A stretch of 64,000 nucleotides of DNA, taken from positions 34,443 through 98,442 of the forward strand of contig JBBIVA010000001.1 in assembly GCA_037439945.1 (NCBI GenBank), in the 5' to 3' direction. Both the position numbers and the translations under genes were made by a program. The notes under the pieces were generated by a model. The model was not told the DNA's origin. It made no database searches and saw only the letters and a program-made list of their open reading frames with translations. The stretch's first letter is position 1; every line of letters starts with the position of its first letter. Shown piece by piece: positions 1-8,432 of the stretch. The stretch is from CALEUX01 sp037439945. Lineage in GTDB: Bacteria > Bacteroidota > Bacteroidia > Bacteroidales > Marinilabiliaceae.

Positions 1-936
1 AGATTGAGTTACCAGTCAATAAAATCTGTGGAAGGCCTTGGCACCATGTTAATGCATTCAAACGGGGATAAATGGATGGTTATTGGAAGAGGAAACCCTA
101 TGGGATTATTTGTTTGGAATGATAATGGCACCCCTAAAAATCAGTCAGATGATAAATACAAAAGTTCTATTTCACCATCAAAGGAAACAGATAAAAGAAA
201 TGTTGGACAGCTTTTACTTTGGGATGATAAAGGTGAGGAAATAACAAAGCGTATTTATTCTATTGCTGAGGATCAGAATAAATATGTTTGGCTTGGAACC
301 GACATGGGAATAGTTGTTCAATATCAGCCACGTACTATTTTCAACAATGAAAAACCTGTTTTCTCAAGGATTAAAATTCCCCGAAAAGACGGATCTGGAT
401 TGGCTGATTATTTATTGGAAAATGAAATTGTAACTGCAATAGCTGTTGATGCGGGCAACCGTAAATGGATCGGAACTCAGGGTTCAGGGGTGTTTCTGGT
501 TTCGGCAGATGGGACCAAAACCATTTCAGCCTATAACAGTCAAAATAGTCTTTTACCATCTGATTTTATTTCGTCAATAGCCATAAACCATGAAACCGGT
601 GAGGTTTTTATCGCAACCGATAAGGGAATTGTTTCAACACGAGGCTCGGCTACAAAGGGAAAAAGTAATTTTAATGATATATATGCATTCCCAAACCCCG
701 TTAGGCCCGAATATACAGGGACAATAACTATTACGGGGTTAATTACCCGTTCAAATGTTAAAATAACAGATGTATCGGGAAAGCTTGTTTACGAAACTAT
801 GTCGGTTGGGGGACAAGCCTTTTGGGATGGTACAAACCTTTGGGGCGAAAAAGTTAAATCAGGTGTTTATTTGGTTTTTGTATCATCTGAAGACGGTTCT
901 GAGTCGGGGGTTACAAAAATTGCAGTCATCAGATAA
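1..936 (+). CDS. porZ: PorZ-like two-component-regulator-propeller protein with T9SS C-terminal domain (5' truncated by window edge)
   Basis: The reading frame is open through base 1, so this is the C-terminal 311 residues of a longer protein. The visible part has beta-propeller blades (motifs such as KYVWLGTDMGIVV and RKWIGTQGSGVFLV) followed by an approximately 80-residue C-terminal beta-sandwich starting at YAFPNPVRPEYTG and ending with KIAVIR. This is the layout of PorZ, the surface protein that supplies anionic LPS to the type IX sortase; other propeller proteins with a T9SS sorting domain are an alternative. The NPVRP motif and the ending fit PorZ best. Family assignment is from memory of motifs, not a search. 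Confidence 0.62.
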   Translation, partial: RLSYQSIKSVEGLGTMLMHSNGDKWMVIGRGNPMGLFVWNDNGTPKNQSDDKYKSSISPSKETDKRNVGQLLLWDDKGEEITKRIYSIAEDQNKYVWLGTDMGIVVQYQPRTIFNNEKPVFSRIKIPRKDGSGLADYLLENEIVTAIAVDAGNRKWIGTQGSGVFLVSADGTKTISAYNSQNSLLPSDFISSIAINHETGEVFIATDKGIVSTRGSATKGKSNFNDIYAFPNPVRPEYTGTITITGLITRSNVKITDVSGKLVYETMSVGGQAFWDGTNLWGEKVKSGVYLVFVSSEDGSESGVTKIAVIR

Positions 937-975
937 ATGAAATAAAATTTCGAATTTTTATTTACTAAAAATCTT

Positions 976-3717
976 ATGTGGAGAAAAGATATCACGATTT
1001 TATCAATTTTATCACTTTTTGTATTTATTGGAATAATTTTCTTCTATTTTCATAAAAACATTAATTATGAAATTACCAACCCAATAATTGCTGTACCTTC
1101 AAACGCAGGCATAATAATAAAAATAAGCCAACCCAATAAAATCAGGGCCCGGTTAAAAAATGAACAAAGCTTTGTCTCTGAGCTTGAAAAATTTGAAACT
1201 TTTAGGCATATAAAAAATATAAATAATTTCATTGATACATCATTAGTAATTAAACAGCACCCTTTCCCTGATTTCCTTAACAGGGAAGTTATATTATCAT
1301 TGCACCCGAATCAGAAAAACCGCACAGACTGGTTTTTAAATTTACCCCTGTTAAACAGAAAAGAAGAGAAACAGGTAATAAATATTTTTAAGAAAACCGG
1401 TGAAGAGTATAAACTTGAAAATATTAGCAACAGTACTGTTTTTTTAATAGCAAAAAGCCCCCATTTTCCAGTAACAGCATTTGCTTCAATAAATGATGGC
1501 ATTGTTTCAATAAGCAATTCGCAGCTTTTAATTGAAAATTCTATGCTGCAAAGAAAAGAAAACTCAACCCTGCTCAACGACAGTTCCTTTTTATCGGTTC
1601 ATAAAACGGTATTACCATCAAATATAGTTTCCATAACAATTAATTTCTCACACTTTGAAAATTTAACCGGCAAACTTTTAAATTCTTCTATTGTAAATTC
1701 TGGTTTTGTTAAAAATATTGCCAAATGGTGTGAGCTGGATTTGGAAATTCGTGATGATGCGGTTTCACTAAATGGTTTTTCAGTATCAGGTGATAATGAT
1801 TTTTTTGTTTCGTTGTTTTCGGGTGTGGCCCCTCAAAAATCTGAGCTTGTTAATGTAATCCCTGCTGAGACCAAGTTTTTAATGACATATACCTTCAACA
1901 ATAAGGGACGTTTCAGGGAAAACCTGCTTAATTTGGCCAATTCAGGAAATGATGGTGAAAAATTTTTCCAGGCATCAGAACTGTTTAAAAAACAGACCGG
2001 GCGCGACTTCGATGAAATATTTTTTTCATTTATAGAAAAAGAGTTTGGCCTTATTTATACCGAACCGGATAAAAACTTCCCCAAGGGAAACCGCTTTCTG
2101 ATTTTTAACACTTCAGGCCAGGCCAGATCACTTGAATGTATGGCTGAAATAATGCAGCAGAACATGGATGTATTGGAGTCAAACAAACAATGGGTTCAAC
2201 TGGATGAACAAACCAGGTTTCCGGTTTATAACAGCCACTCTATTAGCGTTTTGAAATTACTTTTAAAGAACATATTTCCTGAAGTACCTGCAGATTATTT
2301 TACTTTCTTCAGGAACTATATAGTTTTTGCCAATTCATCTGAAGAATTACATAGTTTCATGTACTCAACTGTATTAAATAAATCCCTTTCATCTCATCCT
2401 TATTTTTCTTCATTTGCCGAAAATTTTTCATATCATGAGAATTTTTTCCTTTTTTCCGAAATTCCATATATTTTCCCATATGCAAAAGAGTCGCTAAACC
2501 CCGAAATATTTAATCCCCAGGCTGAACAAATTCAAACTTTATCAAAGTTTTATGGGGCAGGGCTACAATTTTCATCAAGTGGAAACCTGGTTTATACCTC
2601 GGCATATCTTAATTACACACCAACCCGGGATCAAGAACCGCGAACCATTTGGCAAAGCAGGCTTGACTCAACAATAACAGGAAAACCTGCCCTTGTAGAA
2701 AATCACATTTCAGGTGATAAGGAAATTTTGGTTCAGGATAAAAAAAATAATCTTTATTTAATTAACAATGTTGGCCGTGTATTATGGAAAAGAACGCTTG
2801 ATGGACCCATAATCAGCGAAATTGTGCAAATTGATTTTTACAACAACAAAAAATTACAATACCTGTTTAACACAAATAACCGGCTATACCTGCTCGATCG
2901 TAATGGAAACCATGTAGCAAAATATCCTTTTACGCTTTCATCCCCGGCAACTAACGGACTTTCAGTTGTTGATTATGATAACAAAAAAGATTACAGGATA
3001 TTTATTGCACTTTCAGACAATAAGGTACATTTATTTGATAAAAACGGAAACAGTATTATCGGCTGGAATTCACCCCTAACCGAAGGAACTGTAAAAACCC
3101 CCGTTCAATATTTTAATATTAATGGAAGAGATTATATAGTTTTTAGTGACCAATACCGAAATTATATTCTGGATAGAAGGGGGGAAAACAGAATTATTAC
3201 CAACCCTAGTTTTGTAAGGAATTCAAATTCGTTGTTTTATCTTGAAAAGGATGGAAACGACTCATATTTAGTAACTTCAAATCAATCCGGATTGGTTGCA
3301 AAAATATTAATTCCAACGGGTGAATGCAGTTTAAAAAAATTATTTGATTGTCCACAAGAACATGGCTTTGTAATTGTAAAAGGGTTACAGGATGATGCAT
3401 TATATTTATTTATTACTGAAGACAGACTGGTTGGGTTTAATAAAAATGAAGAGGCAGAATTTGATGTTAAATTTGAGCAACCGGTTTTACCCCATGCCGA
3501 TATTTACCAGTTTTCACCTGCTGATATAAAATATGGAATTGTAGAAAAATCGGGGGATAAAATCCACCTGATTGGAAATAATGGTAAAAACTACCAGGGA
3601 TTCCCTTTAAAGGGAAACAGCCGGTTTTCGATCGGATTTATGAAAACAACTGCCCACAGATTTAACCTGATTGTTGGTGGGGATAATAATCTGCTTAACA
3701 ATTACAGCATTGAATAA
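976..3717 (+). CDS. membrane-anchored hypothetical protein with C-terminal beta-propeller-like repeats
   Basis: This 913-residue protein has one N-terminal membrane segment (about residues 8-25, short K/R-containing N-terminus), so the rest is probably periplasmic. Residues about 40-540 form a region I cannot place in a named family. From about residue 560 there are recurring units of the form 'NLYLINNVGRVLWKR', 'RLYLLDRNGNHVAKY', 'KVHLFDKNGNSIIGW', which look like blades of a PQQ- or WD-like propeller. It lies 39 bases after the PorZ-like gene in the same direction and may be co-transcribed with it. The function is unknown. The start ATG is the first in frame and directly precedes the membrane anchor. 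Confidence 0.75.
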   Translation: MWRKDITILSILSLFVFIGIIFFYFHKNINYEITNPIIAVPSNAGIIIKISQPNKIRARLKNEQSFVSELEKFETFRHIKNINNFIDTSLVIKQHPFPDFLNREVILSLHPNQKNRTDWFLNLPLLNRKEEKQVINIFKKTGEEYKLENISNSTVFLIAKSPHFPVTAFASINDGIVSISNSQLLIENSMLQRKENSTLLNDSSFLSVHKTVLPSNIVSITINFSHFENLTGKLLNSSIVNSGFVKNIAKWCELDLEIRDDAVSLNGFSVSGDNDFFVSLFSGVAPQKSELVNVIPAETKFLMTYTFNNKGRFRENLLNLANSGNDGEKFFQASELFKKQTGRDFDEIFFSFIEKEFGLIYTEPDKNFPKGNRFLIFNTSGQARSLECMAEIMQQNMDVLESNKQWVQLDEQTRFPVYNSHSISVLKLLLKNIFPEVPADYFTFFRNYIVFANSSEELHSFMYSTVLNKSLSSHPYFSSFAENFSYHENFFLFSEIPYIFPYAKESLNPEIFNPQAEQIQTLSKFYGAGLQFSSSGNLVYTSAYLNYTPTRDQEPRTIWQSRLDSTITGKPALVENHISGDKEILVQDKKNNLYLINNVGRVLWKRTLDGPIISEIVQIDFYNNKKLQYLFNTNNRLYLLDRNGNHVAKYPFTLSSPATNGLSVVDYDNKKDYRIFIALSDNKVHLFDKNGNSIIGWNSPLTEGTVKTPVQYFNINGRDYIVFSDQYRNYILDRRGENRIITNPSFVRNSNSLFYLEKDGNDSYLVTSNQSGLVAKILIPTGECSLKKLFDCPQEHGFVIVKGLQDDALYLFITEDRLVGFNKNEEAEFDVKFEQPVLPHADIYQFSPADIKYGIVEKSGDKIHLIGNNGKNYQGFPLKGNSRFSIGFMKTTAHRFNLIVGGDNNLLNNYSIE

Positions 3718-4000
3718 ACCTAAAGTAAAGAAATTTGTTATTAGCTTGTGGGTAACAATGTAATTACAAAAACTGGCATAATGAAACAAACATAATTTGT
3801 TAAACACAACTTGTCCCGGCTTTTCGGGAAACACGAAAGAACAGAATATTAACGAAGTCAGCCCAGGCTTTGCCGATTGGTTTACCAGAAGTAGAAGATC
3901 GACTTAGTCAATTGAAAACCGTCGCGTCCAAAATTAATCATGCGGGTTGCCCCTATGTATCGAAACTGGCTATACGGCCTTGTTTTAAAAAATATTTACA
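3718..4000. other. intergenic region without recognised gene
   Basis: There are 283 bases between the propeller protein and the oxidoreductase. A small hairpin (TCCCG at 3814-3818 pairing with CGGGA at 3825-3829, loop GCTTTT) has no T-run after it, so it is not a convincing terminator. The last 100 bases are richer in G+C than the flanks, but I see no coding frame, tRNA or promoter consensus there. Confidence 0.6.
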
Positions 4001-4987
4001 ATGAAAAAACTTAATATTGGTATTTTAGGTGTTTCCAATCATTTTATTAAAAGAATAATTTTACCATTATCTGAATCAAACAATTGCACTCCGTATGCTA
4101 TTGCCTCCCGAAACGAAAAAAAATCAAAAGAAGCATTTGAAGAGTTTAATATTCATGTTTCCCATAAAAGTTACCAGGATATTATTGATGATTCTGATGT
4201 AGATGCAGTTTACATTCCACTGCCTAACCATTTACATGCTGAATGGACAATAAAATCGCTTCAAGCTGGTAAACCTGTACTTTGCGAGAAGCCTTTGGCA
4301 ATGAATTTAGCGGAAACAGAAAAAGTGGTTAACGAATCAATAAAAACCGGAATACCATTAATGGAAGCTTTTATGTATCGTTTTCATCCAACCTGGATAC
4401 ATGCCAGGAATTTAGTACGTACAGGTCAGTTAGGAAAAATAAATTATATACATACAAGTTTTTCATATAACAATTCATCATCAACCAACATACGTAACAT
4501 TGCCAAATATGGAGGAGGTGCATTAATGGATATAGGGTGTTATGCTGTATCAGTACCAAGGTTTATTTTAAACAGCGAACCCCATAGGGTTATTTCACTT
4601 GTATCTGTGCATCCCGATTTCAAAACCGATGCCCATACTTCGGGAATTTTGGATTTTGGTGAATCCAGGGCTTCCTTTCATGTGTCAACAATTTCAGAAC
4701 CAAACCAAAGAGTTGAAATTGTTGGCTCAGCTGGCTCCCTGATTATCCCAGTGCCTTTTAATACCTATGTTGATACGCCATCTTCAATAATAATAAATAC
4801 AGGAATGGGTTCAAGAGAAGTTGTTTTTCCTGTTTGCGATCCCTACAGGTTAATGTTTGAATCATTTGCAGGTTCGCTTTTAAATAAAACAGAAGTACCT
4901 CTTCCATTAAAAGATGCAATAAACAACATGAAGGTAATTGACGCAGTGCGTAAATCATCCCTTAATAACAATTGGGTTAACATTTAA
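4001..4987 (+). CDS. Gfo/Idh/MocA family NAD(P)-dependent oxidoreductase
   Basis: The 328-residue length is typical for the family. The N-terminal Rossmann fold begins NIGILGVSNHF, a relaxed form of the glycine-rich loop. Next come DAVYIPLPNHLHAEW and the family signature CEKPLA (about residues 95-100), whose lysine is the usual catalytic residue. The C-terminal alpha/beta domain carries MEAFMYRFHP and GGGALMDIGCYAV. Such enzymes oxidise or reduce hydroxyls of sugars, inositols or related compounds using NAD(P). The substrate cannot be told from sequence. The gene stands alone, with a gap of about 300 bases on each side. Confidence 0.93.
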   Translation: MKKLNIGILGVSNHFIKRIILPLSESNNCTPYAIASRNEKKSKEAFEEFNIHVSHKSYQDIIDDSDVDAVYIPLPNHLHAEWTIKSLQAGKPVLCEKPLAMNLAETEKVVNESIKTGIPLMEAFMYRFHPTWIHARNLVRTGQLGKINYIHTSFSYNNSSSTNIRNIAKYGGGALMDIGCYAVSVPRFILNSEPHRVISLVSVHPDFKTDAHTSGILDFGESRASFHVSTISEPNQRVEIVGSAGSLIIPVPFNTYVDTPSSIIINTGMGSREVVFPVCDPYRLMFESFAGSLLNKTEVPLPLKDAINNMKVIDAVRKSSLNNNWVNI

Positions 4988-5297
4988 ATAACTGGAACTA
5001 ATTATTGCTGTTAAATAAATTCCTGACGGGGGTTTATTACATTTCATTGTGTCCAACCCGTGAATAAAAATAAACCGCGTTTACAAATCACGCAATTTTT
5101 CTCGTTTTCCTTCGTTATTTATCTGCCTGTCAACAATTTTATTAAGTTACCGTAATTTTGATGGTGCTGTATTTTAAAATGGCTTATCTTTCGCAACTAA
5201 CAGGTTTTTAAGTTAAACCCTGGGGGTTTTTTAAAAATAACCGACTGTAGTTAACTTAATATCATAACGGTTTGGGTAATGAGTTTAGTTTGTATTT
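4988..5297. other. intergenic region with one terminator-like hairpin
   Basis: This 310-base AT-rich gap has no gene that I can support. A hairpin at 5215-5232 (AAACCC, loop TGG, GGGTTT, then further T) is listed separately. A partial -7 match, TATCTTTC at 5185-5192, has a TTG at 5158-5160, but the 24-base spacing is long and the element lies more than 100 bases before the next start, so I do not call a promoter. Confidence 0.5.
5215..5232 (+). terminator. possible short intrinsic terminator
   Basis: A 6-bp stem (AAACCC at 5215-5220 with GGGTTT at 5224-5229) encloses the loop TGG, and the T-run continues to 5232. It lies about 230 bases after the oxidoreductase stop and 65 bases before the next gene. 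The stem is short and no expression data support it. Confidence 0.3.
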
Positions 5298-6194
5298 ATG
5301 ACAAAAGCAACCATCATATTTTTGTTATTGGCATTTTTTTCCTGCTCCAACGAAAAACAGGTAAATGTGGCCACCTTTAATATAGGGAATCACTTATTAC
5401 CCGGGGAACCCAATAGCTGGCAAACAAGATTTCCTTTAGTAAAATCATTTTTAATAAAACAAAATTTTGATGTTATCGGAATGCAGGAAGTAACAAATGT
5501 CAAATTACAGGATCTTCAAAAAATACTACCACATTATGATTATGTTGGAACAGGGCGCGACAATGGTAAAGATGCCGGAGAATATTGTCCAATATTCTTC
5601 AAAAAGAATAAATATACTTTACTTGCCAAATCCCAGTTCTGGTTATCAGAAACCCCTGATGTGCCAGGTAGCATAGACTGGAGTGGCTCATTCCCAAGAA
5701 TGGTAACCTGGATAAAACTGAAAAGTAACAGTACCGGTCATATATTTTTTGTTTTCAATACACATTTTTGTGAAAAAAGCGAAGATGCTAGAAAAAAGAG
5801 TGCAGTTTTGCTTCTGAAAAAAATATTTGAAATAGCTGAAAATGCCCCTGTAATATTAACCGGTGATTTTAGCACTACCAGCGATAATGGTTCGTATCAA
5901 ATTTTAATTACTAATTGGAACCGGTTCCTTTCAATGATAAACTCAGAGGATATTGCGAAAAGATATATAAATAAAGATTCCTCTACTTATAACGGTTTTA
6001 CAGATAATTTAACTGGTACAAAAACTGATTTTATTTTCGTTAATGGGTATATGACTGTTAAGAATTACGAAATTCATGTGGTGAAAGAAGGAAACATTTT
6101 TATATCAGACCATTATCCCGTTTCTGTTAAACTCTCGTTCCTGTTTGAAAGACGACCCCGGCCGGGCGATATTACAAAACTGCCCTGGGAATGA
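5298..6194 (+). CDS. endonuclease/exonuclease/phosphatase family lipoprotein
   Basis: The 298-residue protein begins with a lipoprotein signal (hydrophobic stretch, then FFSC at about residues 13-16), so it is probably attached to an outer or inner membrane. The EEP fold is shown in order by VATFNIGNH, DVIGMQEV (metal-binding Glu), YVGTGRDNGKDAGEYCPIFF, FNTHF, LTGDFS, KTDFIFV and SDHYPV (terminal Asp-His pair). In the LTGDFS motif the family's usual Asn (GDFN) is Ser, which may change activity. Relatives hydrolyse phosphodiester or phosphate-ester bonds in nucleic acids, lipids or sugars. The substrate here is unknown. Confidence 0.88.
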   Translation: MTKATIIFLLLAFFSCSNEKQVNVATFNIGNHLLPGEPNSWQTRFPLVKSFLIKQNFDVIGMQEVTNVKLQDLQKILPHYDYVGTGRDNGKDAGEYCPIFFKKNKYTLLAKSQFWLSETPDVPGSIDWSGSFPRMVTWIKLKSNSTGHIFFVFNTHFCEKSEDARKKSAVLLLKKIFEIAENAPVILTGDFSTTSDNGSYQILITNWNRFLSMINSEDIAKRYINKDSSTYNGFTDNLTGTKTDFIFVNGYMTVKNYEIHVVKEGNIFISDHYPVSVKLSFLFERRPRPGDITKLPWE

Positions 6195-6233
6195 CTCCCT
6201 GTGCTATTCATAATCAGATTATAAATTTGTACC

Positions 6234-6252
6234 AAAGCACTTAATGCTTTTC
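6234..6252. terminator. possible bidirectional terminator between convergent genes
   Basis: AAAGCA (6234-6239) and TGCTTT (6245-6250) form a 6-bp stem around CTTAA, with A/T on both sides. It sits in the 62-base gap between the converging EEP gene and DUF2797 gene, where a shared terminator would be expected. The stem is short. Confidence 0.35.
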
Positions 6253-6256
6253 CGGA

Positions 6257-7060
6257 TTAACATGTAAGTTCTATTAAATATCCTGTATGCTTACGGATAT
6301 TTATAGCAATGTTGTTATCAATTAACAGGTATTGTCCTTTAATACCGTTTAATTTCCCTTTAACAATGTTTTCAGAATCAAAACTAACGGTTTTAGGACT
6401 TTGAGGATATTCAATAACCGGATATTGAAATTCATAAATTTTATTCTCGTTACAATTATACCGGGCCAATTCACCGGGCAGTAATAACACTGCTTTTTCC
6501 CTTTGCTCCAACAAATCGATGCTTAAATCAACTTTACCACTAACCATTTTCTTCCACTGGGTTTTATCTGAAAACCCTCCCGATAAAAAACTTTCAATTA
6601 AACCTGCAATGTGCCTGTTTGGTGTTTTACAAAGTTTAATGGCACTGGTGGCTCCCTGATCAATCCATCTTGTTGGTATTTGAGATTCCCGTGTAACACC
6701 TACCTTAACATCACCAGTATTTGCCAGGTAAACGTAATGTGGCTGCAAGCAGTGGCTTTTTGCCCATTCAGGATCCCTTGAAATTCCCAAATGGGCACGA
6801 CATAAAAGCGGTCGTAAAACACAATCATCGGCTTCGGGAACTGTTTGCATGCATGAATAACAATAACCCTGGGCATATGATTTTTTAGTTTTTGTGCCGC
6901 ACGAAATACAATTTATTGTACCTGAATATTTCAGTTCAATATACTTACCCAATAATGTATTCATATTTATTGCTTTGCCTGATAAAAACAGACTATAATT
7001 TATCTGGTTGCCTTCATAAACTGAAACTTCCATTTTTTTTAAACTGCCTTTTGCAACCAT
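6257..7060 (-). CDS. DUF2797 domain-containing protein
   Basis: This 267-residue protein matches the DUF2797 family pattern: a cysteine cluster CISCGTKTKKSYAQGYCYSC (about residues 55-75) that could bind zinc, then CRAHLGISRDPEWAKSHCLQPHYVYLA split over that region, then VKVGVTRESQIPTRWIDQGA. No biochemical function is established for the family to my knowledge. It is the last gene of a minus-strand run with the U32 and LtaS-like genes, 82 bases after the U32 gene. Confidence 0.88.
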   Translation of the reverse strand: MVAKGSLKKMEVSVYEGNQINYSLFLSGKAINMNTLLGKYIELKYSGTINCISCGTKTKKSYAQGYCYSCMQTVPEADDCVLRPLLCRAHLGISRDPEWAKSHCLQPHYVYLANTGDVKVGVTRESQIPTRWIDQGATSAIKLCKTPNRHIAGLIESFLSGGFSDKTQWKKMVSGKVDLSIDLLEQREKAVLLLPGELARYNCNENKIYEFQYPVIEYPQSPKTVSFDSENIVKGKLNGIKGQYLLIDNNIAINIRKHTGYLIELTC

Positions 7061-7142
7061 TATACTTTTTTTTATCAGGTTTAGCCTATTCCGGTCTTAT
7101 GATGAGTTTATTATTTAACAACCTTCATGTTACAACTTTTCA

Positions 7143-8408
7143 TTACTGGGTTTTAATCTCCGAAGGATCAACTATTTTGTACATTTTATCTGCTCTTCTG
7201 ATTTTAGCATCAATTGGTATTGAAAATTTATCACCCTTTTTAACCATGTTCGCTGATTTTAAATCCAATCTTAGTTCGCTTACATACGCTTCAACAACAC
7301 CGGTTGTTGGTCCTGTTATCATAATTTTATCCCCAATTTTTAGGTCTGCTGCTTCCATTAAAAACTCCGCCACTCTAATTTTAGGGAAGAAGTTAGTTCC
7401 TTTTGCAATATATATCTTTCTTTCCGATGCAAGATTCCCATAATTGGCACTCCATTCCCCGACTTTTTGCCCCAGATAATAACCATCCCAAAAGCCACGG
7501 TTAAATACGGCCATTAACCTTCTGTCCCATTCATTTATCATGGCTTCATTATAACTGGTGCTAATTATTGCATTAATGGCTTCATTGTAACAACGGGTAA
7601 CAGTTTTCACATATTCCGGCCCACGGGCCCTCCCTTCAATTTTAAATACCCTTACACCAGCATCAACCACTTTATCCAGAAAATGAATTGTTTTCAAATC
7701 CTTGGGCGACATAATATATTGGTTATCAATTTCGAGTTCATTTCCTGAATCTTTGTCGGTTACAATGTACCCCCTACGGCAGGGTTGTAAACAACCTCCC
7801 CTGTTAGCCGAAAAATTGTGCTGGTGTAAGCTCAGATAGCATTTGCCCGATGTAGCCATACATAAGGCCCCGTGCACAAACATTTCAATTCTTACAAGGT
7901 TTCCCCCCGGACCAACAATTCTTTCTTCATTAATAAGGTTATAAATTTTACCAACCTGCTCCAAATTAAGTTCCCTGGCAAGAACTACCACATCAGCATA
8001 TTTACTGTAAAATTTAAGTGTTTCAAAATTCGAAATATTAACCTGGGTGGAAACGTGAACCTCTATATTACGTGAACGTGCATAATATATTGCAGCCTGA
8101 TCAGATGCTATTACAGCGCTTATTCCGCAATTAACTGCTGCATCAACCATTTTTCGCATTTCGGGCAGGTCTTCATCAAATAAAACAATATTTAAAGTCA
8201 GGTATGATTTAATCCCATTTTCGCGGCAAATTTTTGCTATGGATCCCAAATCATCAACTGAAAAATTTGCTGAGGACCGGGAACGCATATTCAGCTCTCC
8301 TGCTCCAAAATATACTGAATCTGCACCTCCCTGTATGGCTGCCATTAAAGATTCAAAAGATCCTGCCGGAGCCATTATTTCAAAATCCTCTCTTCTCATC
8401 GCTAACAA
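7143..8408 (-). CDS. U32 peptidase-family protein
   Basis: The 421-residue protein carries the U32 hallmarks: IMAPAGSFESLMAAIQGGADSVYFG near the N-terminus in two adjoining motifs, EVHVSTQVNISNFE, VVLARELNLEQV, and the cysteine-containing region FVHGALCMATSGKCYLS followed by NRGGCLQPCRR. These cysteines probably hold an Fe-S cluster. Family members act in RNA modification (tRNA hydroxylation by TrhP, rRNA hydroxylation by RlhA), and older 'collagenase' names are doubtful. I infer a role in RNA hydroxylation. The annotated ATG may be a few codons early; MRREDFEIMAPAG is an alternative start three codons in. Confidence 0.9.
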   Translation of the reverse strand: MLAMRREDFEIMAPAGSFESLMAAIQGGADSVYFGAGELNMRSRSSANFSVDDLGSIAKICRENGIKSYLTLNIVLFDEDLPEMRKMVDAAVNCGISAVIASDQAAIYYARSRNIEVHVSTQVNISNFETLKFYSKYADVVVLARELNLEQVGKIYNLINEERIVGPGGNLVRIEMFVHGALCMATSGKCYLSLHQHNFSANRGGCLQPCRRGYIVTDKDSGNELEIDNQYIMSPKDLKTIHFLDKVVDAGVRVFKIEGRARGPEYVKTVTRCYNEAINAIISTSYNEAMINEWDRRLMAVFNRGFWDGYYLGQKVGEWSANYGNLASERKIYIAKGTNFFPKIRVAEFLMEAADLKIGDKIMITGPTTGVVEAYVSELRLDLKSANMVKKGDKFSIPIDAKIRRADKMYKIVDPSEIKTQ

Positions 8409-8432
8409 TTTGGAGTTTGGCTAATCTGTTTT

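Noticed and set aside
3814..3829. Small TCCCG/CGGGA hairpin
   Set aside because: Five-base stem without a T-run; not near a stop codon; likely chance.
7143..8408. Collagenase or protease role for the U32 protein
   Set aside because: Family members with known function act on RNA; the protease name is historical.
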